NCBI GenBank assembly: GCA_965223355.1
Contig: CBDCWE010000003.1
Coordinates: 4,216,001-4,280,000, forward strand
Direction of reading: 5' to 3'
DNA: 64,000 bases
DNA from: Tectiglobus sp965223355
GTDB taxonomy: Bacteria > Pseudomonadota > Alphaproteobacteria > Rhizobiales > Hyphomicrobiaceae
The notes below the pieces were generated by a model that did no database searches, was not told where the DNA came from, and was given only the letters and a program-made list of their open reading frames with translations. Made by a program: the position numbers and the translations under genes. The stretch's first letter is position 1, and each line of letters starts with the position of its first letter. Of the stretch, positions 1-9,326 are shown piece after piece.

Positions 1-965
1 GCGGCGGCGATGATCGCGTGCTGCGCTTGGTCATCCGGTTCTACGAGCAATGCGGCTTCGAAGTGCTGGGCATTGGCGACGTTGCGCCCGGCCTGCTGGC
101 CCAGCGCGGCACCATTGTCGGCCATGCCCCACAGCCCGAGCAACGCCAAGCCGCACAACTCGGCTTCAACATCATCGCCCAACTCGGCGCATTCGATATC
201 GGCCAGGCGATCGTGCTCGACAATCAGGCCGTGCACGCCATTGAGGCCGTCGAAGGCACCGACGCGATGCTGTCGAGACTGGCTTGCGAACAACCGCCGG
301 ACGCCGTCAACGCGCCAGTGCTGGTCAAGGCCACCAAGCCGGATCAGGAATTGCGGGTCGACCTGCCAACGATCGGCGCGCGCACCATCGAAGCCTGTCA
401 AAAGGCGGGCATCGCCATGGTTGCAATCGAGGCGGGCCGCAGTGTCATTGCCGAGCGCGCGCGCACGCTCAGCGTTGCCGCCGAAGCGGGCGTGAGCATT
501 GTTGGTCTCAGCCGCGAGCCGGCGCAGCGACCGCCGTTGCACCGCTCCAGCGCCACATTGCCATACAAACTCACCTGCCTGACCAAGGTCACGCCGGACA
601 AGACATCCCGCACCGATGCGCAGTTTGCCCTGCGCACAGCGCCGGTGCTGTTGCAATGGGGCGCCAGCGCGAGCCTGGTCGTGAGCCGCCAACAAGTTCT
701 CGCGGTCGGCGTCGACGAGCCGGCAATGGCGGTGGTTGCGCGCGCTGCCGGCCGCAAACAATGGAGCGATCGCAAGCGTAACAAGCGCCGTGGCCTGGTC
801 GCGCTATCGGGACAATCACCGGTCGATGCGGCTCTGATTTCGCAAATTGCGGCGGCGCGGTTCACCGGGCTTGTGCTCGATGGCTGTCCGGGCGATGACA
901 TGGCCCTGGCGGCCTTGATTCGCCAAGCGGATAGGGACGCGCTCTTCATCGTGGTAAGGCCATGA
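1..965 (+). CDS. lpxI: UDP-2,3-diacylglucosamine pyrophosphatase LpxI, 5' end outside window, with extra C-terminal domain
   Basis: Only the C-terminal 320 residues are visible, reading in frame from base 3. LpxI hydrolyses UDP-2,3-diacylglucosamine to lipid X and UMP in lipid A synthesis. The visible DUF1009 catalytic domain contains IGQAIVL, AVEGTDAMLSR and RVDLPTIGARTIE, the family signature. The domain would normally end near ...VSIVGL at about base 510. Here about 150 further residues follow, and they look like a worn second copy of the same domain (DAQFALRTAPVLLQWGAS, LVLDGCPGDDMALAALIRQA) without the VDLP motif. It overlaps lpxB by 4 nt (ATGA), so the two are translationally coupled. 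Family identity is sure; the duplicated domain is my inference. Confidence 0.9.
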   Translation, partial: GGDDRVLRLVIRFYEQCGFEVLGIGDVAPGLLAQRGTIVGHAPQPEQRQAAQLGFNIIAQLGAFDIGQAIVLDNQAVHAIEAVEGTDAMLSRLACEQPPDAVNAPVLVKATKPDQELRVDLPTIGARTIEACQKAGIAMVAIEAGRSVIAERARTLSVAAEAGVSIVGLSREPAQRPPLHRSSATLPYKLTCLTKVTPDKTSRTDAQFALRTAPVLLQWGASASLVVSRQQVLAVGVDEPAMAVVARAAGRKQWSDRKRNKRRGLVALSGQSPVDAALISQIAAARFTGLVLDGCPGDDMALAALIRQADRDALFIVVRP

Positions 966-2131
966 CGACGGCAGGTTCGATCTTCATCGTCGTCGGCGAG
1001 CATTCAGGTGATGCGCTGGGTGCCAAGCTGATCGATGCTCTCAACGCGATATCCGATGCGCCGCTGCACTTTTCCGGTGTCGGCGGCGATCTGATGGCGC
1101 AGCGCGGTTTCCAGTCGCTGTTCGTGATGACCGACGTCGCCGTCATGGGGCCGATGGCGATCCTGGCGAAGCTGCCGAAGATCGTGCGGCGCGTCTATCA
1201 GACGGTTGATGCGGCCGTGGCCGCCAACCCCGACCTAGTGATCATTATCGATAGTCCGGAGTTCACCCATCCGATTGCCAAGCGCATTCGCAGGCGCCGC
1301 CCGGAGATCCCGATCATCGACTATGTGAGCCCGACCGTTTGGGCGTGGCGCCCGGGCCGGGCGCGAAAAATGAAACCCTATGTCGATCATCTGCTGGCTC
1401 TGCTGCCGTTCGAGCCCGACGCCCATCGCCGCCTTGGCGGCCCGCCGTGTACCTACGTTGGCCACCCGATGATCGAACGCATGGATTGGATCAGGTCGCA
1501 GGACCCTGCCGCCCTTGCCGAGCGGCTCGGGATTGCTGCCGATGCCGTTCCGGTTGCGGTGCTACCCGGCAGCAGGCGGTCCGAAGTGGCCCGTCTGCTG
1601 GACGTCTTCGGTGCGACGGTGGCAGATCTCAAGGCCGGTGTTCGCAATCTGGAAGTTCTGTTACCCGCGGTCCCGCACCTAACCGATGAGATCGCGGTGA
1701 GGACGGCAAACTGGCCGATGCCGGTCCACATTCTGGTGGGAGAAGATGACAAGTTCGCAGCATTCCGGTTGGCCCGAGCCGCGTTAGCTGCGTCCGGAAC
1801 CGTGACGCTGGAATTGGCGCTTGCGGGCACTCCGATGGTTGTAGCCTACCGTGTCGATCCCATCGCCGCGCAGCTTCGTTTTCTGGTCACCGTGCCGTCG
1901 TTCGCTTTGGCAAATCTCATTCTCGACCAACGCGCCTTTCCCGAACTGATGCAGGAAGATTGCACGGTGGAAAAACTGGCGCCGGCGGTGGCTGCCCTGC
2001 TCGACGACGGTCCGGCCCGCAATGCGCAGCTACAGGCCTTGTCGCTGATCGCTGATCGCATGGCGTTGCCAAGCGAGGTGAGCCCGAGCCGGCGCGCTGC
2101 CGAAATCGCGCTGCAGTACATAAAGGGGTAA
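962..2131 (+). CDS. lpxB: Lipid-A-disaccharide synthase LpxB
   Basis: LpxB condenses lipid X with UDP-2,3-diacylglucosamine to form the disaccharide-1-phosphate core of lipid A at the inner membrane. The 389-aa length is normal. GEHSGDALG stands at residues 12-20, SPTVWAWR at 123-130, the conserved GHP at 167-169 and LPGSRRSE at 201-208. The start overlaps the lpxI stop (ATGA). The last codons are unusual: the final Gly and the TAA stop lie in the left inverted repeat of the inserted element that begins at 2125. Joining the sequence across the 5-bp target duplication restores a longer ancestral tail ending at a TAA at 3675-3677. Confidence 0.97.
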   Translation: MTTAGSIFIVVGEHSGDALGAKLIDALNAISDAPLHFSGVGGDLMAQRGFQSLFVMTDVAVMGPMAILAKLPKIVRRVYQTVDAAVAANPDLVIIIDSPEFTHPIAKRIRRRRPEIPIIDYVSPTVWAWRPGRARKMKPYVDHLLALLPFEPDAHRRLGGPPCTYVGHPMIERMDWIRSQDPAALAERLGIAADAVPVAVLPGSRRSEVARLLDVFGATVADLKAGVRNLEVLLPAVPHLTDEIAVRTANWPMPVHILVGEDDKFAAFRLARAALAASGTVTLELALAGTPMVVAYRVDPIAAQLRFLVTVPSFALANLILDQRAFPELMQEDCTVEKLAPAVAALLDDGPARNAQLQALSLIADRMALPSEVSPSRRAAEIALQYIKG

Positions 2132-2161
2132 GCTCGGGATACATGTAACAGGTAGTCACTT
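2125..2161 (+). repeat. Left terminal inverted repeat of the Tn3-like element
   Basis: It begins GGGGTAAGCTCGGGAT and ends AGGTAGTCACTT, preceded by the target duplicate ATAAA (2120-2124). It supplies the stop codon of lpxB. Confidence 0.75.
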
Positions 2162-2406
2162 TGGCAGAACTCGCCGCCAACTCCCGAAAATCTTGCCGCT
2201 GTGAGCATCTATGAGGTCACGGGTATCACCCGACGCCATAGAACGGAAAAAATTGCACGCTAAGGCGTGTCCGCTTCTTGGGTATGTTCTGCCGTGATGT
2301 CGTCTTGGTGCAGATTAAACCTGATGACCCGGAGGGGACCTCAACAACCCGCCCTTGGACGCGGTCGTTGAAGGTCAAACACCGCACCTTTGGTCACTTT
2401 ACCTAA

Positions 2407-2724
2407 TCAAAGTGGCGGAACGGCCGCAGCACATCCATTTATGTCGAAGTCGTTTTGGTATTCCTTTAAACGTTGGCGCCGTCTACGAATTTCTGACCGC
2501 AGATATTGGCGTCGGGCGACGAGTTCGGATTGTCTCCGTCGGATTTCACGGCGGCGCGTGATATCTGTTTCATTTAGTGCTTCATTGGTAAGATCGCGCC
2601 ATTGCTCCGAAACCGTCTCCTCTTCAGCTTCCATATCTTCCACAACCTGTCTTCGAGCGTCGTAAATTCGCCGTATGCCATTGCACGTCTGACGAAGTTG
2701 CTCCAATCTCTGAGCGTCGCTCAT
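2407..2724 (-). CDS. Small charged coiled-coil protein of unknown function (element cargo)
   Basis: A 105-aa protein rich in Arg, Glu and Gln, probably one continuous helix or coiled coil (VVEDMEAEEETVSEQWRDLT, then RREIRRRQSELVARRQYLRS). The start at 2724 has a good ribosome binding site, GGAGAAATTCG before the ATG, which argues that the gene is real. It lies inside the Tn3-like element, divergent from the exported 189-aa protein with about 70 bp between their starts. There is no signal peptide or membrane segment. I do not recognise the family. It could be a regulatory or DNA-associated protein, but nothing in the sequence decides this. Confidence 0.6.
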   Translation of the reverse strand: MSDAQRLEQLRQTCNGIRRIYDARRQVVEDMEAEEETVSEQWRDLTNEALNETDITRRREIRRRQSELVARRQYLRSEIRRRRQRLKEYQNDFDINGCAAAVPPL

Positions 2725-2792
2725 CGAATTTCTCCATTTACGGCTTCGAGTAGACGCCCATTCTAAGTGGACCTAGATGACCGGGGACAAAC

Positions 2793-3362
2793 ATGAAAAG
2801 CGTTAAGCTAAGCGTAATTGCTGTGACGTTGGGCGTCATAGTTGGTTTGATACCGGCTTGGGCCGATGATCGCGCAACAAGGCAGGCTGAACTGGAACAG
2901 ACAATCGCTGAGATTGATGAGATTCTTAGACCTTACAAAAAGAGGTCGGTCGCCGACGGTCGGCAGGGTCGGATTTTTCCACTTGATCTCCCATCTGAAC
3001 CAACCAATTGGCGGTTGCGTGAAAAGAGTCCACCACAATCTATCCCCGGCAAAATTCGAATTTTGCTAAAAGCCGGCATTTGTCGTGTCGATACGAAGGC
3101 GTTGCGCAAGATCTTCGAGCTTGAGTGGCTAGTTTACGGCCTCGACATCACGGAAGCCGAGGCATTGTTTCTGCAAAGAATATCCAAACTGAGAGGCTTG
3201 AAACTCCCTTTTCATCGACGGTACCGAAACGTGAAAAACTATGTGGCAAATATTTCAGAGACACCCCAGCTGTTGATACTTGTGAACTCAGCTTTCGACA
3301 GCGGGGATGTAGATCGCGCCATTAAATTAATACCAGACTTTCGTGAGATGTGTAAGAAGTGA
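2793..3362 (+). CDS. Exported protein of unknown function (element cargo)
   Basis: A 189-aa protein with an N-terminal Sec signal peptide (Lys-containing n-region, hydrophobic VIAVTLGVIVGLIPAWA, likely cleavage after AWA near residue 24), followed by a charged helix (DDRATRQAELEQTIAEIDEI). It contains two cysteines, CRVDTKAL in the middle and REMCKK at the C-terminus, which could form a disulfide in the periplasm. GGGGACAAAC precedes the ATG. Codon and base use are AT-richer than in the housekeeping genes around it, consistent with transfer on the flanking inverted-repeat element. No family recognised. Confidence 0.65.
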   Translation: MKSVKLSVIAVTLGVIVGLIPAWADDRATRQAELEQTIAEIDEILRPYKKRSVADGRQGRIFPLDLPSEPTNWRLREKSPPQSIPGKIRILLKAGICRVDTKALRKIFELEWLVYGLDITEAEALFLQRISKLRGLKLPFHRRYRNVKNYVANISETPQLLILVNSAFDSGDVDRAIKLIPDFREMCKK

Positions 3363-3598
3363 GCATTTCAGCCCTTGGCCCCTTGCCGAAAGGGCCTCGC
3401 TGAGCATATCAGGTCTGCAGTCTGGGCTATAGCGACGGATGTTCGCCACGCCGGTTCAATCAACTCATCAAGAACAGGCATAGGTGAACGTTGATATGAT
3501 GAACCAGTTTATCGAACCGCAATGGCGGGGGTCATCCGACCGCCAGCGATCAGCTGAGAAGGTTCACGAAAACGCTCGTTTTTCTGAACTGCCGAACG

Positions 3599-3635
3599 AA
3601 GTGACTACCTATTCCACGCATCCCGAGCTTACCCC
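3599..3635 (-). repeat. Right terminal inverted repeat of the Tn3-like element
   Basis: On the minus strand it begins GGGGTAAGCTCGGGAT, matching the left end over 33 of 37 positions, and is followed by the second ATAAA (3636-3640). Between the 189-aa gene and this repeat (3363-3598) I see no gene. Confidence 0.75.
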
Positions 3636-3669
3636 ATAAAGAAGGGCGGCAGGACAGATCCCGCCACCC
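3636..3669 (-). terminator. Rho-independent terminator of gltA
   Basis: On the minus strand an 11-bp stem (GGGTGGCGGGA / TCCTGCCGCCC, two G-U pairs) with loop TCTG is followed by TTCTTTATG. It starts 43 bases after the gltA stop. The T-tail overlaps the ATAAA target duplicate, so the element inserted exactly at the terminator tail. Confidence 0.75.
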
Positions 3670-3712
3670 TCAAATAATCAACCAACCGCGCCAACACGGC
3701 GCAGCCGTCGGG

Positions 3713-5020
3713 TCAGCTGCGCTGATCGAGCGGCACGAACGGGCGCTGATCGGCACCGATATAGAGCTGGCGCGGACGACCGATGCGCTGCTCGGGATCC
3801 TCGATCATTTCCTTCCACTGCGCGATCCAACCGACGGTCCGTGCGACGGCAAACAGGACGGTGAACATTGAAACCGGGAAGCCCATCGCTCTCAGCGTGA
3901 TGCCGGAGTAAAAGTCGACGTTCGGATAAAGCCGCTTTTCGACGAAGTACTCATCCTCCAGCGCGATCTTTTCCAGCTCCATTGCGATTTTCAACAGAGG
4001 CTCGTTCTTGACGCCCATCAGATCGAGAACCTCATGGCAGGTCTTCTGCATGACGCGGGCGCGCGGATCGTAGTTCTTGTAGACCCGGTGGCCAAATCCC
4101 ATCAGCCGGAACGGATCATCCTTGTCCTTCGCCTTTTCGATAAACTCCGGGATGCGGTTGGGCGATCCGATTTCCTCGAGCATATTGAGCGCGGCTTCAT
4201 TGGCCCCGCCGTGGGCCGGACCCCACAGGCACGCAATACCGGCGGCAATGCACGCGAACGGATTGGCACCGGACGAGCCTGCCAGGCGCACGGTCGAGGT
4301 CGAAGCGTTTTGTTCGTGATCGGCATGCAAGATGAAAATCTTGTCGAGGGCGCGCGCCAGCACCGGGTCAACGCGATAAGGTTCACACGGCACCGCGAAG
4401 CACATCTGCAGGAAGTTCGATGTGTAATCGAGATCATTGCGCGGATAGATGAACGGCTGACCAATCGAGTACTTGTAGGCCATGGCCGCGATCGTCGGCA
4501 TTTTGGCGATCATGCGATGCGAGGCGATCATGCGCTGCGTCGGATCGTTGATGTCGGTCGAGTCGTGGTAGAAGGCGGACAGCGCACCGACGGTTCCGAC
4601 CATGATCGCCATCGGGTGCGCGTCGCGGCGAAACCCTGTGAAAAAGCGCGTCATCTGCTCGTGCACCATCGTGTGATTGGTGATGGTGTGCTCGAATTCC
4701 TCATACTGAGCGCGGGTCGGCAACTCGCCGTGCAGGAGCAAGTAGCAGATCTCGACAAAGTTGGACTGTTCGGACAGATCCTCGATCGGATAGCCGCGAT
4801 AGAGGAGCACGCCCTCATCGCCGTCAATGTAGGTAATCCGCGAGACGCAGTTCGCAGTCGACGTGAAACCCGGATCGTACGTGAAGCAGCCGGTTTCGTG
4901 GTAAAGCCTCGTAATATCAACGACGTCCGGCCCGACCGTGCCCGCGCGTACGGGCATCTGCGCAACTTTGCCGTTAAGGGTCAATTGACCGGCTTTCGCC
5001 GACGTGTCGTGCACGCTCAT
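3713..5020 (-). CDS. gltA: Citrate synthase (type II)
   Basis: GltA condenses acetyl-CoA and oxaloacetate to citrate, the entry step of the TCA cycle. The 435-aa length fits hexameric bacterial citrate synthases. Catalytic-region motifs are HADHEQNAS (His232 and His235), GPAHGGANE (His270) and GFGHRVYKN (His311). AAGGAAGGGATCTGGCA precedes the ATG at 5020. It follows gltX on the same strand with 166 bp between, enough for its own promoter, and ends at a clear terminator. The gltX-gltA order is standard in this group. Confidence 0.98.
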   Translation of the reverse strand: MSVHDTSAKAGQLTLNGKVAQMPVRAGTVGPDVVDITRLYHETGCFTYDPGFTSTANCVSRITYIDGDEGVLLYRGYPIEDLSEQSNFVEICYLLLHGELPTRAQYEEFEHTITNHTMVHEQMTRFFTGFRRDAHPMAIMVGTVGALSAFYHDSTDINDPTQRMIASHRMIAKMPTIAAMAYKYSIGQPFIYPRNDLDYTSNFLQMCFAVPCEPYRVDPVLARALDKIFILHADHEQNASTSTVRLAGSSGANPFACIAAGIACLWGPAHGGANEAALNMLEEIGSPNRIPEFIEKAKDKDDPFRLMGFGHRVYKNYDPRARVMQKTCHEVLDLMGVKNEPLLKIAMELEKIALEDEYFVEKRLYPNVDFYSGITLRAMGFPVSMFTVLFAVARTVGWIAQWKEMIEDPEQRIGRPRQLYIGADQRPFVPLDQRS

Positions 5021-5186
5021 TGCCAGATCCCTTCCTTGTGTGCTGGTGCGCGGCCGTGGCCCATGTCCGGCGCCATCCGACCGCAGGTTTTAGTGCCCAA
5101 TTGCTATAGCATCGCGCGCACTATCACAAGCGCACCAGGCTGAAATTACAGCCGATGTGAGCGCGATTCGATCGACAAAACAAAGG

Positions 5187-6623
5187 CTAAGACAGCTGAT
5201 CACGTATTCTGCCTAAAGCTTCATCACGGCCCAGCACGGCCAACATGTCGAATATCGGCGCAGACACCGTCGTACCGGTCAGCGCGGCCCGGATCGCCGG
5301 CCCGACCTTGCCGAGTTTCAGGCCTTCGTCCGTCACAAATTCGCGCACCGCGGTCTCGATCTGTTCCAGTTCCCATCCCGGAACCTGCTCCAGTATGTCG
5401 GCGAGCTTTGCAAGATTGGCGAGGGCATCGCCATCAAGCAATTTGCGGGCTTTGTCGTCCGGCTGGATCGGGCGCCGGGCCGTCAGGAAACGCGCGGCCT
5501 CGGCCAGTTCCAGCAGGGTCTTGGCGCGCTGTTTGACGGCCGGCAGTATCGCAACAAACCGGTCCCAGCCGAGCGCCTGAAATCTTTGCGACAGTTGGCA
5601 ACCTTCGGCAGAGCCGGCCAGCGCCCGTTGCACGCCTTCGACCAGCACGGCGTCGTCGGCGTTGCGCAAATGGTGCGCGTTGACGTCGGCCAATTTGTCG
5701 AAGTCGAACCGCGCCGGTGACCTGCCGATACCGTCGACATCAAACCAGGCAATCATCTCTTCGGTTGTAAAAATCTCATCGTCGCCATGGCTCCAGCCCA
5801 GTCGCACCAGATAGTTGCGCAGCGCCGCCGGCAGATAACCCATTGTGCGGTAGGCGTCGACGCCCAGCGCACCATGGCGTTTGGAAAGCTTCGCCCCATC
5901 CGGTCCATGGATCAGCGGCACGTGGGCAAAGACCGGAAGGTCCCAACCCAGCGCCGTGTAAATCGCGCTTTGCCGGGCCGCATTGGTGAGGTGATCGACG
6001 CCGCGGATAACATGTGTGACGCCCATGTCGTGATCGTCTGCGACCACGGCGAGATTGTATGTGGGAGACCCATCGCTGCGCAGGATGATCAGATCGTCGA
6101 GGTGTTCGTTCTGGAACGTCACATCGCCCTGCACTCGATCATGCACCACCGTCTCGCCCGTGTTCGCCGTTTTGAGGCGGATCGCCGGCGCCACGCCCGG
6201 AGGTGCTTCGGACGGCGGCCGGTCGCGCCAGCGCTGGTCGTAGACGGGCGCGCGCCCTTCGGCCTCGGCCGTCTTGCGCATCTCGTCGAGTTCGTCCGGC
6301 GTTGCATAGCACCGATACGCGCTGCCGCAGGCCAGCAACTGTTCGACGAGTTCGCGGTGCCGGTCGGCGCGGGCGAACTGAAAGGTCGGCTCCTCATCCG
6401 CCGCCAATCCGAGCCAGTTCAGTCCATCGATAATCGCGGCAATCGCGGCATCGGTTGAACGCGCACGGTCGGTATCTTCGATGCGCAACAAATAGCGACC
6501 GCCGTGATGGCGCGCAAACAGCCAGTTGAACAGCGCCGTCCTGGCGCCACCGATGTGCAGAAAGCCGGTTGGTGACGGCGCAAAGCGGGTCACAACGTTC
6601 GAGTGGGTTTTGGTCTTGCTCAT
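5187..6623 (-). CDS. gltX: Glutamyl-tRNA synthetase
   Basis: This class I synthetase charges tRNA-Glu in the cytoplasm. The 478-aa protein has FAPSPTG at residues 14-20, the HIGH-type motif HIGG at 23-26 and the KMSKS-type motif KLSKR at 245-249, followed by the anticodon-binding domain. No strong Shine-Dalgarno is visible before the ATG at 6623. It is divergent from comEC with under 100 bp between starts, so the two promoters share a short region. The stop is TAG. Confidence 0.97.
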   Translation of the reverse strand: MSKTKTHSNVVTRFAPSPTGFLHIGGARTALFNWLFARHHGGRYLLRIEDTDRARSTDAAIAAIIDGLNWLGLAADEEPTFQFARADRHRELVEQLLACGSAYRCYATPDELDEMRKTAEAEGRAPVYDQRWRDRPPSEAPPGVAPAIRLKTANTGETVVHDRVQGDVTFQNEHLDDLIILRSDGSPTYNLAVVADDHDMGVTHVIRGVDHLTNAARQSAIYTALGWDLPVFAHVPLIHGPDGAKLSKRHGALGVDAYRTMGYLPAALRNYLVRLGWSHGDDEIFTTEEMIAWFDVDGIGRSPARFDFDKLADVNAHHLRNADDAVLVEGVQRALAGSAEGCQLSQRFQALGWDRFVAILPAVKQRAKTLLELAEAARFLTARRPIQPDDKARKLLDGDALANLAKLADILEQVPGWELEQIETAVREFVTDEGLKLGKVGPAIRAALTGTTVSAPIFDMLAVLGRDEALGRIRDQLS

Positions 6624-6710
6624 GGCGTCGATGTCATGTTTGCTGATTATTTCGCACCGGATGTGTCAGCCGTGTAGCATACTCGGTTGCATGCGATAAG
6701 GGCGCGCGAT

Positions 6711-8984
6711 GTGGCAAGCGGCCGGATGATTGTTGACAGTGCCGGAGGATCGCTGGCGGCGATCAAGCAGGTCTTGCGCGCCGGCCGCGACAACCTTCTC
6801 GCAGAACGTGACCGATGGTTCTTGTGGCTGCCGGTGGCATTCGGCTTCGGCATTGCGATCTACTTTGCATTGCCTGACGAGCCGTCATTGGTGCTGGCCG
6901 TCTTGCCCTGTGCCGTTTTGCTCGTGCTGGCGCGCCATATCTGGCATTGGCCGGTGTTGCACCTCATCGCAATGGCAGTTGCCGCCTGCGCTGTCGGTTT
7001 TGCGCGCACAAAGGTTGCAGCCGAACGCGTTAGCGCGCCGGTTCTGGAGCAGCGCTTGTTCAGGGCTCAGGTTGCCGGGTTCATCGAACGGGTCGAGCCG
7101 AGGAATGCGCGCGGTCCGCGCGTGACCATCCGTGTCACGGCACTGGCGAAGCTGCCGCCCGCTCGCCGGCCGTACCGCATTCGTGTCCGTTTCATGAAGC
7201 GCGTACCACACCTCACACCGGGCCTGGCGATCCGTTTCAAAGCCGTCCTGGCGCCACCGCCGCCGCCGGCCTTGCCCGGTGGATACGATTTTGCAAGAAC
7301 CGCATACTTCTATCGCCTCGGCGCCGTTGGTTACACGCATCAGACGCCTGAAATCATTTCACCAGCGCCGCCGGCACCGGTGCTCTTGCGCCTCGAGGCA
7401 GCCGTTCAGCGCGCCCGCCAGCGCATTGCCAAACGCATCACGATGGCTGTCCCAGGTGAGACGGGCGCGATCGCCAACGCCCTGATGACCGGCGAGCGCG
7501 GCAATATCACGAAGCCGACGCTCGATGCCTATCGTGCCTCCGGCGTTCTCCACGTGCTGTCGATTTCCGGATTGCATATGGCGATCATGGCAGGCGCCGT
7601 GTTTCTGGCCGTGCGGCTGCTGTTGGCATCCTCGCCGACGCTGGCCCTTACCTACCCGATAAAGAAGTGGGCCGCCGGCATCGCCATCGTTGCCGCCCTC
7701 GCCTACCTAACGATTTCCGGCGCCACCCATGCGACGCAGCGCGCCTTCATCATGGTTCTCGTCATGATGCTGGCGATCGTGCTCGACCGCCCGGCCATTG
7801 CCATGCGCAACGTCGCTCTGGCAGCGCTTGCAATCCTGTTGGTCCAGCCCGCCAGTCTTCTGAATGTCGGCTTTCAGATGTCATTCGCAGCCGTCGTTGC
7901 GCTGGTTGCGGCCTATGAGTTCGTGCGCGACCAACGCGGCGAAACGCGGCCGGTGCCGCGCGGCTGGTTGATGACGGCGGTACTGTTCATGCTCGGTATT
8001 GTCGCCACCACACTCGTTGCGAGCACGGCTGTGGCCCCGATTTCCGCCTACCACTTTCAAACCGGCCAGCTTTACGGTGTCCTTACCAACCTGATCGTGG
8101 TTCCGCTGTGCAATTTCATCATCATGCCGGCGGCGCTTTGCGCGTTTGTCCTGATGCCCTTCGGCCTTGACGGATTGGCCCTTTGGGTGATGGCCAAAGG
8201 CATCGACCTGATGACTTGGACAGCCGTGGGCGTCGCCGGTCTACCCGGCGCCGTGGCGCACATCCCCGCATTCTCGCCGCTGGCTTTCACCGGGCTTATC
8301 GTCGGTGGGTTGTGGCTGTGTCTGTGGCGGCGGCGATGGCGGATCTTGGGATTGGTGCCGGTCGCCGTCGGTCTGGCGTTGGCTGCAGCGCCGGTTCAAC
8401 CCGACATCCTGGTCGGGCGTAACGGCCGACTGGTGGCCGTGCGTCAACCCGACCTGCAGCTCGCAGCCCTGTCGCGCCGCGGCACCTCCTTTGAGCTGGC
8501 CAAATGGTTGGAACACGACGGTGATGCCCGGCGTCCGCGCGAAGTTAGGCGCGAACGACGCTTTCGCTGTGACGAGGTCGGCTGCACGATTCGCCACCGG
8601 GCCGGCCTCATTGCGGTGTCGCGCCAGCCGGCGTCGTTGATCGACGACTGCGCCCGCGCGCGCCTGCTGATCCTGCGCTACCCGAAACCACCGGCCTGCA
8701 ATCCCAGGGGCCATGTCATTGACTTCTGGCGGTTGCGTGAAGACGGCACTCATGCCATTTCAGTCGCTCAAGATGGCGCCCTTGCAATCCAAACCGTTCG
8801 CGCCCATCGCGGCAACCGCCCGTGGGTGCAACCGCGGCGGCGGTCGCGGCTGAGACGGTCTCGTCAGGCGCCGGCCTCCAAGCGCTTGCAGGCATTTGCG
8901 CCGGGCGCCGCGCTACGGCAACGCGATGGCCAAAACCTGCGACCCGACATCGAACCGGATCAGGACTATTGGCGCGATGAGTGA
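6711..8984 (+). CDS. comEC: ComEC/Rec2 family DNA-uptake channel protein
   Basis: ComEC forms the inner-membrane channel through which single-stranded DNA enters in natural transformation. The protein has an N-terminal DUF4131 region, a Competence domain with GVLHVLSISGLHMAIM and ten or so hydrophobic helices, and a short C-terminal domain without a recognisable metallo-beta-lactamase metal site (common in alphaproteobacterial members). The Arg-rich tail (PRRRSRLRRSRQ) is odd. The GTG at 6711 is chosen because AAGGG lies nine bases upstream; a TTG at 6687 or an ATG at 6726 are alternatives. Synteny with gltX and lexA supports the assignment. No other competence gene is in the window. Confidence 0.9.
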   Translation: MASGRMIVDSAGGSLAAIKQVLRAGRDNLLAERDRWFLWLPVAFGFGIAIYFALPDEPSLVLAVLPCAVLLVLARHIWHWPVLHLIAMAVAACAVGFARTKVAAERVSAPVLEQRLFRAQVAGFIERVEPRNARGPRVTIRVTALAKLPPARRPYRIRVRFMKRVPHLTPGLAIRFKAVLAPPPPPALPGGYDFARTAYFYRLGAVGYTHQTPEIISPAPPAPVLLRLEAAVQRARQRIAKRITMAVPGETGAIANALMTGERGNITKPTLDAYRASGVLHVLSISGLHMAIMAGAVFLAVRLLLASSPTLALTYPIKKWAAGIAIVAALAYLTISGATHATQRAFIMVLVMMLAIVLDRPAIAMRNVALAALAILLVQPASLLNVGFQMSFAAVVALVAAYEFVRDQRGETRPVPRGWLMTAVLFMLGIVATTLVASTAVAPISAYHFQTGQLYGVLTNLIVVPLCNFIIMPAALCAFVLMPFGLDGLALWVMAKGIDLMTWTAVGVAGLPGAVAHIPAFSPLAFTGLIVGGLWLCLWRRRWRILGLVPVAVGLALAAAPVQPDILVGRNGRLVAVRQPDLQLAALSRRGTSFELAKWLEHDGDARRPREVRRERRFRCDEVGCTIRHRAGLIAVSRQPASLIDDCARARLLILRYPKPPACNPRGHVIDFWRLREDGTHAISVAQDGALAIQTVRAHRGNRPWVQPRRRSRLRRSRQAPASKRLQAFAPGAALRQRDGQNLRPDIEPDQDYWRDE

Positions 8985-9326
8985 ACATCAGTGAATATGA
9001 GTGAACATGAGTGAGCACTGGGCCATCGCATGCCGTCAGTCTCGGCCGATCGGATCGGCAGCGATTTTTGCACAGCAACGATTGCCTGTCATACCGCTCC
9101 AGCTATCAATTGACAGACGTCATGGGATTGAGGGGCTCACGGGCTCGAGGCTCATGGGCTCGAGGCTCATGGGCTTGATGCGACCGAGCCCGGCAGGCGC
9201 GGTCGCCAGCGCGATGCCGGGGCATCGGGCAATGGGTGCAACGCACCGGTTGGCCGCCTCAAGCCGACCGGCAGGGCCGGGCGCATTTGTGCGCCGGTGG
9301 CCGGCGGAGACTTACGCGGAAATGAT
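8985..9326. other. Intergenic region between comEC and lexA with short repeats
   Basis: The bases just after comEC hold several imperfect copies of GTGAACATGA (8984-9015). The middle carries repeat family C with tandem 15-mers. The last 40 bases before lexA, read on the minus strand from the lexA stop, begin TAGATCATTTCCGCG, a degenerate repeat (family E) also found at the ends of trpE and mnmA. No gene seen. Confidence 0.6.
9094..9200 (+). repeat. Dispersed repeat family C, with internal tandem 15-mers
   Basis: It opens CGCTCCAGCTATCAATTGAC, closely matched at 58003-58030 and on the other strand at 33262-33292. Inside, GGGCTCGAGGCTCAT is repeated in tandem (about 9140-9170), and it closes with CGACCGAGCCCGGC, also matched near 58050. 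Function unknown. Confidence 0.55.

Larger units (their letters stand above)
2125..3635. mobile_element. Non-autonomous Tn3-like transposable element carrying two unknown genes
   Basis: The ends are imperfect inverted repeats of 37 bp (33 matches), 2125-2161 and 3599-3635. Both begin GGGGTAAGCTCGGGAT, then diverge for nine bases and agree again in AGGTAGTCACTT. The pentamer ATAAA flanks the element on both sides (2120-2124 and 3636-3640). Termini starting GGGG, repeats of about 38 bp and a 5-bp AT-rich target duplication are hallmarks of the Tn3 family. The 1,511-bp interior is clearly AT-richer than its neighbours and has no transposase or resolvase, only a 105-aa and a 189-aa gene. It would need TnpA in trans, like the described TIME elements. 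The family assignment rests on the ends alone. Confidence 0.75.

Noticed and set aside
2355..2561. 68-aa plus-strand frame in the Tn3-like element
   Set aside because: It lies mostly opposite the 105-aa gene, which has a clear ribosome site; this one has none.
2128..3632. IS66-type reading of the element ends (GTAAG termini, 8-bp duplication)
   Set aside because: The 8 bases outside GTAAG do not match, whereas GGGG ends with ATAAA on both sides do.
4034..5143. 369-aa plus-strand frame
   Set aside because: Shadow of gltA on the other strand.
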